From: Defluviitaleaceae bacterium | GTDB taxonomy: Bacteria; Bacillota; Clostridia; Lachnospirales; WQUN01 | Direction of reading: 5' to 3' | DNA: 11,496 nt | Assembly (NCBI GenBank): GCA_009783525.1 | Contig: WRDG01000046.1 | Coordinates: 1 to 11,496, forward strand | Shown here: positions 1-6,014 of the stretch, piece by piece | How positions within the stretch are numbered: position 1 is the stretch's first letter | Layout: each line of letters opens with the position of its first letter | Notes under the pieces: model-generated | Seen by the model: only the letters and a program-made list of their open reading frames with translations | Told to the model about the DNA's origin: nothing | Database searches by the model: none | Made by a program: the position numbers and the translations under genes

Positions 1-1245
1 CCCGGCTTCGTCGAAGACGCAAACGGCGCGCGCCTCGACGTAATCCCCGATGCGGACGCGACGGTCGACCCGAAGCAGTCGGCGTGCACGTATCCGTTCA
101 AGCAATTATGCGCGGCAGGGATCAGCTATAAAATGGCCGTGTCCTATTGCAAACATACTAAAAGGCACGACATAGCGGACAAAAGGCACGGCGAATGGCT
201 TGCGCTCGCGGCGCTTGCAACCGTTTGCGACATTGTCGACTTAACCGGGGAAAACAGGGCCATAGTTAAAAAGGGGCTCGAAATATTAAACGCAGACAAA
301 AACGTCAACTACGGACTCGGCAGGCTTATCAACAGACGAGGCTACGCGGACAAGCAAATCGACACGTTCGCGGCGGGGTTTGTCATCGGGCCGTGCATAA
401 ACGCCACGGGCCGGCTCGACAACGCCGTAATGGCCGCACAATTATTCCTTACGCCAAAAAACGATATACACACGGCCGACATCCTTTCAGAAAAACTGAC
501 GGCGCTAAACGACGAGCGCAAGCTAATGACGGCCCAATGCGTCAAGCGCGTGCTTGATTCGTTAAAAGCGGCGGAAAAAACCGACAAGGTGCTTGTGATT
601 ACGGACGAGGATGTGCACGAAAGCATCGCGGGCATAGTGGCGGGCCGCGTAAAGGACGTCATGCACCGCCCGGCCATAATTTTGACGCGTACACGCGGAG
701 ACGGCGAACTGAAAGGTTCCGGGCGTTCGGTCGAAGGGTTTAACCTTTTCAACAGCCTGTACGCCAACCGCGAACTGTTCACGCGGTTCGGCGGTCACGC
801 GATGGCTGCCGGAATGACCTTGCCGTCGCAAAACGCCGGCTTGCTCCGCGAACGGCTCAACAACGAATGCATGCTCGAAGAAAAAGATTTTCAAGCGGTT
901 CTTTATTACGATCAAACTCTCAGCCTGCCAAACATAACGCTGTCACTCGCTGAAGAGCTTCAAGCAATGGCGCCGTTCGGCAAGGCTAACAGCGAGCCGC
1001 TGTTTGTAACAGAGCAATTAAAACCCGAAAGCGTCCGCGTAATCGAAGATAAAAACACGATCATTTTCAACTTCAACGACGGAGGGCGGCGAATAAAAGC
1101 AGTCGCCTTCGGCTTGAACGAAAAATACGAAAAAAGCGGATCGGGATGTCTAAGCGTAAGCCTCGTCTATTCGGTCGAGGCAAATTTTTTTAACGGAGAG
1201 ACTTCGGTGCAAATGCGCGTAAAAGATTTTGTCTGCGAAAAATAA
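1..1245 (+). CDS. recJ: Single-stranded-DNA-specific exonuclease RecJ, 3' part (5' end outside window)
   Basis: RecJ degrades single-stranded DNA 5' to 3' in recombination and mismatch repair. The frame is open from base 1, so the N-terminus is missing; 414 residues are visible. Residues 24-34 (VDPKQSACTYP, then FK) match the stretch that follows the DHH motif in RecJ, so the catalytic DHH itself should lie just upstream of the window. Residues 71-86 (ALATVCDIVDLTGENR) match the conserved metal-binding segment usually written GTVADVVPLTGENR, with D77 as the metal ligand. The DHHA1 domain follows, with GSGRS at 239-243 and FGGHAMAAG from 263. The C-terminal OB-type domain carries APFGKAN around 324-330. 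The stop TAA is at 1243-1245. The next gene begins 19 bases later with no terminator between, which suggests cotranscription. The identification is firm; only the missing 5' end is uncertain. Confidence 0.95.
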   Translation, partial: PGFVEDANGARLDVIPDADATVDPKQSACTYPFKQLCAAGISYKMAVSYCKHTKRHDIADKRHGEWLALAALATVCDIVDLTGENRAIVKKGLEILNADKNVNYGLGRLINRRGYADKQIDTFAAGFVIGPCINATGRLDNAVMAAQLFLTPKNDIHTADILSEKLTALNDERKLMTAQCVKRVLDSLKAAEKTDKVLVITDEDVHESIAGIVAGRVKDVMHRPAIILTRTRGDGELKGSGRSVEGFNLFNSLYANRELFTRFGGHAMAAGMTLPSQNAGLLRERLNNECMLEEKDFQAVLYYDQTLSLPNITLSLAEELQAMAPFGKANSEPLFVTEQLKPESVRVIEDKNTIIFNFNDGGRRIKAVAFGLNEKYEKSGSGCLSVSLVYSVEANFFNGETSVQMRVKDFVCEK

Positions 1246-1264
1246 TTTTTGAGGTTGAGCTTTT

Positions 1265-2878
1265 TTGCATAAAAATATTTTAACCGGTTTGTTCGGGGAC
1301 TGTTTGACGAAGCAGCAGCTCGATATGATAAGCAGCGCAAAAGGCGGGCAGCTCCCTATGATCGCAGGCTGCGGCGTGCCGTTTAAAGTCATTGCAAAAA
1401 AAATTTCGCATCTGTTCGATTCGGTTGTGCTTTCGGAATTTCCGCCGGAAGAAGAAGCCGCGTCGCTGCTTGGTTACGAATATGCGTCGCGTTACTGCGC
1501 GCTTCCGCTTAATGAAAAAAACGGGATCATTCGCACTGCCATGTGCGACCCGTTCTGCGTAAAAACAATCTCGGACATTTACGAAATCACGGGCTTAAAA
1601 GTTGAGCCCGTCTACGCCGACGAATCCGATATTCGCTTTTACATCAATAAAATTTTCGATACCGGCCGCATAAAAGAAATAGCGTCGCAATTCGAATCGG
1701 ATGAAAAATACGGTTTCGGAGACTTGCCGATTCACAGCGCGCCCGCCGTGCGGTTGGTCGATTCATTAATCGAATCCGCGGTTTACAACCGCGCAAGCGA
1801 CATTCACATCGAACCTGCCGCGCACGAAGTCGTAACAAGGTTCCGCATAGACGGGCGGCTTGTCAGGCACCAATCTTTTTCAAAAGAGCTTCTGCCTAAC
1901 ATAGTCTCACGGATAAAAGTTTTGGGAATAATGAACATTGCGGAGCACAGGCTTCCGCAGGACGGGCATTTCAACATGAGCGTGCGCGGCAAGCCGGTGG
2001 ATTTCCGTGTAAGCACCCTGCCGACTCTATACGGCGAAAAAGCGGTTATCCGCCTTTTATACGACAACGCTGTCCGCATGAAAACCGACGAGCTTGGTTT
2101 TTTTCCGGACGATTTAGAAATACTGCAGCGTTTGTTCCTTAACCCGTACGGTGCAGTATTTATCACCGGCCCGACCGGCAGCGGCAAATCGACTACTCTC
2201 AACAGCTTCCTGACGATATTGAACGACGAAAGCAAAAACATTGTTACGGTAGAGGATCCGGTCGAGTCGCCTATTGACGGCGTAAACCACGTCCGCGTCG
2301 CACCCGACGCGGGGCTTGTTTTTTCGAACGCGCTCCGCGGTATACTCAGGCAGGACCCGGACATAATAATGATAGGCGAAATAAGGGACGCGGAAACGGC
2401 GAAAATTGCAATGCAAGCGGCAATAACCGGACATTTGGTTTTAAGTACCGTCCATACCAACGACGCGGCCGGCGTTTTCACGAGGCTCGTTGACATGCAT
2501 GTCGAGCCCTATTTGGCGGCCGCCGCGTTAAACGGCGTCATATCGCAACGGCTCGTGCGCCGCATATGCCCGCATTGCAAATACCTGTGCCCCGTGACCG
2601 CCGAGCAGGCGCGTTTCCTTCCGCTTGAAGAGGGCGAAGACGCTTACGACGGGCGCGGATGCAACCTGTGCGGCCATGCCGGTTACCACGGCCGCTTTGC
2701 CGTGTACGAATACATAGTTTTCGACGAAGACCTGCGCGAACAGTTGACGGCCGACCGCCGCGGCTCGGCCGCGGTGCTCCGGGCAAACAGCAGCGTGATT
2801 GTAAAAAACGGCGTGCGCAACATCAGGGCGGGCGGCACGTCCGCCGCCGAGGTAATCCGCGCGCTTTACAGGCCGTAG
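1265..2878 (+). CDS. GspE/PilB-type assembly ATPase (type II secretion / type IV pilus)
   Basis: Cytoplasmic hexameric ATPase that powers pseudopilus or pilus assembly through the GspF/PilC platform. The protein has 537 residues, a normal length for the family. Residues about 20-140 resemble the N-terminal MshEN/T2SSE_N domain. The ATPase core shows Walker A GPTGSGKST at 302-310 (K308), the Asp box TVEDPVE at 328-334, Walker B IIMIGEIRD at 367-375 (E372), and the His box VHTNDA from 396. A zinc-binding tetracysteine module is complete: C435-x2-C438 and C466-x2-C469. All key residues are intact, so the enzyme should be active. The start is TTG, with GAGGTTGAG at 1251-1259 as a plausible ribosome binding site; the first in-frame ATG (codon 21) would cut into the N-terminal domain. 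PilB versus GspE cannot be settled from sequence alone, so no symbol is given. Confidence 0.95.
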   Translation: MHKNILTGLFGDCLTKQQLDMISSAKGGQLPMIAGCGVPFKVIAKKISHLFDSVVLSEFPPEEEAASLLGYEYASRYCALPLNEKNGIIRTAMCDPFCVKTISDIYEITGLKVEPVYADESDIRFYINKIFDTGRIKEIASQFESDEKYGFGDLPIHSAPAVRLVDSLIESAVYNRASDIHIEPAAHEVVTRFRIDGRLVRHQSFSKELLPNIVSRIKVLGIMNIAEHRLPQDGHFNMSVRGKPVDFRVSTLPTLYGEKAVIRLLYDNAVRMKTDELGFFPDDLEILQRLFLNPYGAVFITGPTGSGKSTTLNSFLTILNDESKNIVTVEDPVESPIDGVNHVRVAPDAGLVFSNALRGILRQDPDIIMIGEIRDAETAKIAMQAAITGHLVLSTVHTNDAAGVFTRLVDMHVEPYLAAAALNGVISQRLVRRICPHCKYLCPVTAEQARFLPLEEGEDAYDGRGCNLCGHAGYHGRFAVYEYIVFDEDLREQLTADRRGSAAVLRANSSVIVKNGVRNIRAGGTSAAEVIRALYRP

Positions 2879-2894
2879 TTATTTAAGGGGAAGC

Positions 2895-3977
2895 ATGAGC
2901 AAAGGCAAATCAATTTTAAACACCGATCTGTCCGATCTTTTTGGGCGCGCAGGCAAAAAAAAACCGGTTCCGAAAAAAGAGCTCGCTTATTTTTGCCGGC
3001 AGATGTCGTTCGCTCTCGACGCGGGTTTGCCCGCTGTAAACGCGGTCGAATTGGTTTCGGACGGAAAGGGCAGGCTTAAAAGCGTACGCGAATCGCTGCT
3101 GCGCGGCGAAAGTTTGTCCGGCGAGCTCGCCGCGTTCGGGCAGGCCTATCCGCCGCTGCTGATCAGCATGTTTAAGATAGGCGAAGCGACCGCGACGCTG
3201 CCGTCCGTAACGGCGAGACTCGCCGATTATTACGAGGCGCAGTCTGCGTCGGAGGACGAATTGCGGTCCGCGCTCGTATATCCGGCGATGGTCGCCTGCG
3301 TGATGCTCGCCGTTATTTTGATCGCTGTGACATATGTGCTTCCGAATTATTCCGCGGTGTTTGCGGCAAGCGGCGCCGAACTGCCGCCGCTTACGTCCGC
3401 CGTTATGGGTTTAAGCGGTTTTGTCGCGTCGTACGGTATTTTTATACCGTTGGCCGCCGCGGTTTTTATTTTCGTTTTTCGTTTTTACATTAAAAGCGCG
3501 TCGGGAAAATTATTTTTTTCAAGGCTCGCGTTAAAAATGCCCGTTATCAACGACGTCGTAATTAAAAACGCCAACCTACACATAACCCAGGCACTCGGTC
3601 TTCTGCTCGGCTCGGGCTGCCCGCTCGTTGCCGCGCTGCCCATGGCGGCGGAAACGGCCGACAACGCCAAGGTCGCATCCGACGTAAAAAAAATGGCGGC
3701 CATGATTACGACCGGCCAATCTTTTTGGAAACTGCTATCGAAAATAAATTATATAGATCCGCTTTTTGTCAGCATGGCGCGACTCGGCGAAGAGACGGGC
3801 AACCTGCCGCAGACGATGGAAAAATGCCGCGTGTATTTCCGCCGCGAAGCGGAAACCGCCGTCAAACGTTTGTGTAAACTCGCGGAGCCGATTATAACGC
3901 TCGTACTCGGCCTGCTTTTGATTCTTGTCATGCTCGCCGTGATTCTTCCCACGTTCGCATTGACGGACGCCATATAA
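2895..3977 (+). CDS. GspF/PilC-type inner-membrane platform protein
   Basis: Polytopic membrane protein that couples the assembly ATPase to pilin or pseudopilin insertion. It has 360 residues with two T2SSF repeats. The first repeat carries SMFKIGEATATLPSV at 91-105 and the second SMARLGEETGNLPQT at 293-307, the family's hallmark repeated motif. Three hydrophobic segments lie at about 128-150, 175-199 and 332-355, matching the usual three-helix topology; VYPAMV (128-133) and EPIITLVLG (331-339) sit where the family has KYPAMV and EPIIILVLG. The ATG is preceded by AAGGGG at 2885-2890. The gene starts 16 bases after the ATPase gene, as expected in an operon. It is somewhat shorter than typical PilC (about 400 residues) because the N-terminal tail is short. 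Confidence 0.94.
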   Translation: MSKGKSILNTDLSDLFGRAGKKKPVPKKELAYFCRQMSFALDAGLPAVNAVELVSDGKGRLKSVRESLLRGESLSGELAAFGQAYPPLLISMFKIGEATATLPSVTARLADYYEAQSASEDELRSALVYPAMVACVMLAVILIAVTYVLPNYSAVFAASGAELPPLTSAVMGLSGFVASYGIFIPLAAAVFIFVFRFYIKSASGKLFFSRLALKMPVINDVVIKNANLHITQALGLLLGSGCPLVAALPMAAETADNAKVASDVKKMAAMITTGQSFWKLLSKINYIDPLFVSMARLGEETGNLPQTMEKCRVYFRREAETAVKRLCKLAEPIITLVLGLLLILVMLAVILPTFALTDAI

Positions 3978-4002
3978 AACCATCAATCGAAAGGAAAACC
4001 AT

Positions 4003-4431
4003 ATGAATAAAAAAAGCGACGGGCTTACCTTGGTAGAATTGATCATAGTGCTTGCCGTTATAGCGGTGATAGGTGCGATTCTTATTCCGAATTTTATAAA
4101 CGTGACGGACAAGGCGCGGTTAAAAAGCGACACGCAATCCGCCCGCGTGCTGCAAAACGCGATCGACCTGTACAACGCGGAGCAGACGGCGAAGCTCAAC
4201 ACCGCGAGCGGAATGGCGTCGGTTATTTCGGAACTCGACCGCTTGGGTTACATCAGCGAAAAAAACGCCGTCCTTCAAACGGACGGCGCGGTTTGGGCGT
4301 ACAGCGCGGCAAGAGGTCATGTGGTGGTGGACATATCCGGATGCACCGGCGACAACGAACACATCCGTTCGAAAGTATTCAGCCAGTTGAACGACGCCGA
4401 ACGCGCCTTCGTCATCGGCAATGCCCCGTAA
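4003..4431 (+). CDS. Type IV prepilin / GspG- or ComGC-like major pseudopilin
   Basis: Small prepilin of 142 residues, likely the main fibre subunit because it directly follows the platform gene. A short leader (MNKKSDG) ends at G7. The mature protein would begin LTLVELIIVLAVIAVIGAIL, the class III signal with Glu at +5 and a long hydrophobic alpha-1 helix. Position +1 is Leu instead of the usual Phe. After the helix, residues about 36-65 (charged, with LQNAIDLYNAEQ) resemble the GspG/ComGC alpha-1C region. The C-terminal domain is short and has no obvious calcium-binding loop or disulphide pair; only C114 is present. A good Shine-Dalgarno AAAGGA (3990-3995) precedes the ATG by 7 bases. Maturation needs a prepilin peptidase, which is not in this window. 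Confidence 0.92.
   Translation: MNKKSDGLTLVELIIVLAVIAVIGAILIPNFINVTDKARLKSDTQSARVLQNAIDLYNAEQTAKLNTASGMASVISELDRLGYISEKNAVLQTDGAVWAYSAARGHVVVDISGCTGDNEHIRSKVFSQLNDAERAFVIGNAP
4266..4288 (+). repeat. 8-bp GC-rich inverted repeat inside the prepilin gene
   Basis: CGCCGTCC (4266-4273) and GGACGGCG (4281-4288) are perfect complements around a 7-base loop. No T-run follows, so this is not an intrinsic terminator. It could be a stable RNA hairpin in the major prepilin message. Confidence 0.6.
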
Positions 4432-4915
4432 AAAAAACACGCGCGGTTTTACGCTTCTTGAAGCCGTTGTCGCACTCGCGGTCTATTCTATTTTTGCCGT
4501 GAGCGCGTCGCGGCTTTTATTGTATGCGTCGCAGGCCTCGGCAAACATTATCGCCCGCAGCCAGGCGTTCGAAAACGCGCGCGCTGCGGCGGACGCGCTT
4601 GCCGCAAACGCGGAGCTTGCAATAAAAATAGAGATAACGACGTACGCCGACGGCAGTCTCGACGAAATTATCCTGACCGAACCGATCGCCGCGGGCATGC
4701 CGACACACCAATACCTGTTTGTTTTTACCGGCGGCAGCCTTCACCTCGGGCAGCGCGGCAACACCAACGAGTTCGTTTCGGGGCTCCATGCAGTCCGCGT
4801 TTTCGCGCAACCGCACGGCTACCTGACCGTCGAAGCCGAAGCCGCAGGCACAAGCGCCGTTGTTTCGCGGGTCGTGTATGTGGGGTACAAGGACGTCGAA
4901 ATAAAAATCAAATAA
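4421..4915 (+). CDS. Minor prepilin-like protein (type IV pilin N-terminal motif)
   Basis: A protein of 164 residues with a canonical prepilin signal: basic leader MPRKKNTRG, cleavage after G9, then FTLLEAVVALAVYSIFAVSA with Glu at +5. The rest (about 35-164) is predicted mostly beta, ending in EIKIK, like minor pseudopilins of the GspI/GspJ/PilW kind that prime or tip the fibre; I cannot assign it to one of these families. The ATG lies 11 bases inside the preceding prepilin gene and has no clear Shine-Dalgarno, so translation is probably coupled to that gene. It contains no cysteine. Confidence 0.88.
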   Translation: MPRKKNTRGFTLLEAVVALAVYSIFAVSASRLLLYASQASANIIARSQAFENARAAADALAANAELAIKIEITTYADGSLDEIILTEPIAAGMPTHQYLFVFTGGSLHLGQRGNTNEFVSGLHAVRVFAQPHGYLTVEAEAAGTSAVVSRVVYVGYKDVEIKIK

Positions 4916-4937
4916 AAAATCAACAGAAGAGAGACGC

Positions 4938-5768
4938 GTGAAAAAAATGAGCGGAAAAATATATTTTGAATTCGGCGGAAACTACGTTTACATACGCCGT
5001 CAAGCGACGCGCAAAAACCCGAAACCCGATGGGTTTTTTTATTATGCGGACCGGTTCTGCGCAGACGACCCCGACCGTTTTGCCGCGGAGGTTTTAGCTG
5101 CGGAAAATTTTCCGCCGCTTGAAAAAAATTGCCGCGTGTATGCGGCGGTCAACTTGCCGCAAACCGCCGTAAGGTTCGCGGAGGTTCCACCGGGGACCGA
5201 TCCCTCGGAAATACACGGAACGCTTTTCCCTTTCGGCAAATTTTTTTGCGGCGACACGCATATGATTAGCCAAGCGGCTTTGAGCAAAAAATATTTTTGC
5301 TTTGCGGCTCTGCCGGTCGCTATGTCAAATATTATCAATTCCGCATGTGAAAAAATATTCGGCGGCGGCTCGAAGCTTGTTTGCATCGACACGATTGAGC
5401 ACCAAATTTCGCGGCGGTACGCAGGAAAAAACGGAAATTTTTTTGTTTTGCAGCGGTATTGTGGTTGCAAACCGTTAGATGGTAGCAAACCGCAAAACGG
5501 CGGCTACCGCGCCGTTTCGTTCCATAACGGCGTTCCGGTCGAAACCTATAGGATCGACGGATTTAACCTCGGCCTCGAATTGGACAGGCTCTTCGCTTCC
5601 CTAACGGCGGAGCAAATTCCGGACGAAGCAATAATAATAAAAGAACCCGATTTTTTTTCGTTTGACGAAAAAAATTACGGGCTGCTGCAAAAAAAATTAT
5701 GCGATGCCGGCATTGGCGTGAGCGAAGACGAAAACGCCCGGAATTATTTTTCCGGCAGTCTTTTTTAG
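4938..5768 (+). CDS. Divergent PilM/GspL-like (actin-fold) protein
   Basis: A 276-residue protein not recognised with certainty. It is best read as a degenerate PilM or GspL cytoplasmic-domain homologue, the scaffold that contacts the assembly ATPase. The start FEFGGNYVYI (10-19) resembles the phosphate-1 loop (DIGSSSIKVV pattern) but with Glu for Asp. Residues 68-80 (VYAAVNLPQTAVRF), 122-143 and 195-219 (FHNGVPVETYRID and following) fit the spacing of PilM strands, including the R-x-I segment of the second half. The phosphate-2 glycine motif is not recognisable; its place holds a 6-residue tandem repeat at 176-187. There is no transmembrane helix and no fused PilN domain. The start GTG at 4938 follows GAAGAGAGA; an in-frame ATG at 4947 is the alternative. 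It is the last gene of the pilus-like run. Confidence 0.6.
   Translation: MKKMSGKIYFEFGGNYVYIRRQATRKNPKPDGFFYYADRFCADDPDRFAAEVLAAENFPPLEKNCRVYAAVNLPQTAVRFAEVPPGTDPSEIHGTLFPFGKFFCGDTHMISQAALSKKYFCFAALPVAMSNIINSACEKIFGGGSKLVCIDTIEHQISRRYAGKNGNFFVLQRYCGCKPLDGSKPQNGGYRAVSFHNGVPVETYRIDGFNLGLELDRLFASLTAEQIPDEAIIIKEPDFFSFDEKNYGLLQKKLCDAGIGVSEDENARNYFSGSLF
5463..5498 (+). repeat. 18-bp in-frame tandem duplication in the PilM-like gene
   Basis: Two 18-base units lie head to tail, at 5463-5480 and 5481-5498. Each begins GGTNGCAAACCG and they encode GCKPLD then GSKPQN. The unit stays in frame and sits where the actin-like phosphate-2 loop would be expected. The second half of the unit has diverged between copies. 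Confidence 0.7.
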
Positions 5769-5777
5769 TCTGCCGGA
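5751..5777 (+). terminator. Hairpin spanning the stop of the PilM-like gene, possible terminator
   Basis: TCCGGCAG (5751-5758) pairs perfectly with CTGCCGGA (5770-5777), and the TAG stop (5766-5768) lies in the 11-base loop. A T-rich but interrupted stretch follows from about 5786. It is the only hairpin at the end of the pilus-like operon and may end or stabilise that transcript. It lacks the immediate T-run of a textbook intrinsic terminator. Confidence 0.4.
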
Positions 5778-5923
5778 GCTTACGTTTGAAAATTATTTTT
5801 TATTTCGAACGTCGCGTTGTTTCCTCAATAAATAAAAAATGGGAACTTTTGCAAACAACGGGAATTTTTCATAAAAAAGATATGACATGAATTTAAAGAG
5901 GTAAAGGATTGATAATAACTTTT

Positions 5924-5963
5924 TTACAAAGCGCATATAATTGCTTTGTAATAAATTTGTAAT
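5924..5963 (+). promoter_or_regulatory. Operator-like inverted and direct repeats around a TATAAT sequence
   Basis: TTACAAAGC (5924-5932) and GCTTTGTAA (5943-5951) form a perfect 9-bp inverted repeat with a 10-base centre that contains TATAAT (5936-5941). TTTGTAAT occurs twice, at 5945-5952 and 5956-5963, 11 bases (one helical turn) apart. The cluster lies about 50-90 bases upstream of the secreted-protein gene. TATAAT would be a perfect -10 box, but the nearest -35-like TTGATA (5909-5914) is 21 bases away, too far for a normal sigma-A promoter. The rest of 5769-6014 is AT-rich; it also holds a weaker candidate (TTGCAA 5849-5854, 17 bases, TAAAAA 5872-5877) and a 5-bp repeat TGAGC/GCTCA at 5970-5986. 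Confidence 0.45.
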
Positions 5964-6014
5964 GCATTTTGAGCGAATTAAGCTCATATGCAAAAAAATC
6001 ACGGAGGTTTTTTA

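Noticed and set aside
1773..1797. Small inverted repeat (CGCGGTT/AACCGCG) in the ATPase gene
   Set aside because: Short, with no T-run and no position-related role; expected by chance in a gene of this composition.
1804..2496. Long minus-strand open frame (230 codons) opposite the assembly ATPase gene
   Set aside because: It lies entirely antisense to a gene with every GspE/PilB motif intact; the translation has no recognisable domain and reflects codon bias of the real gene.
5909..5962. Possible 17-codon TTG-initiated leader peptide after AAAGAGGTAAAGG
   Set aside because: Too short, TTG start, and it overlaps the inverted repeat and TATAAT; no regulatory codon run to suggest attenuation.
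5988..6014. Upstream in-frame ATG for the secreted protein
   Set aside because: It has no Shine-Dalgarno and would add a non-hydrophobic stretch before the signal peptide, whereas ATG 6015 has GGAGG at ideal spacing.
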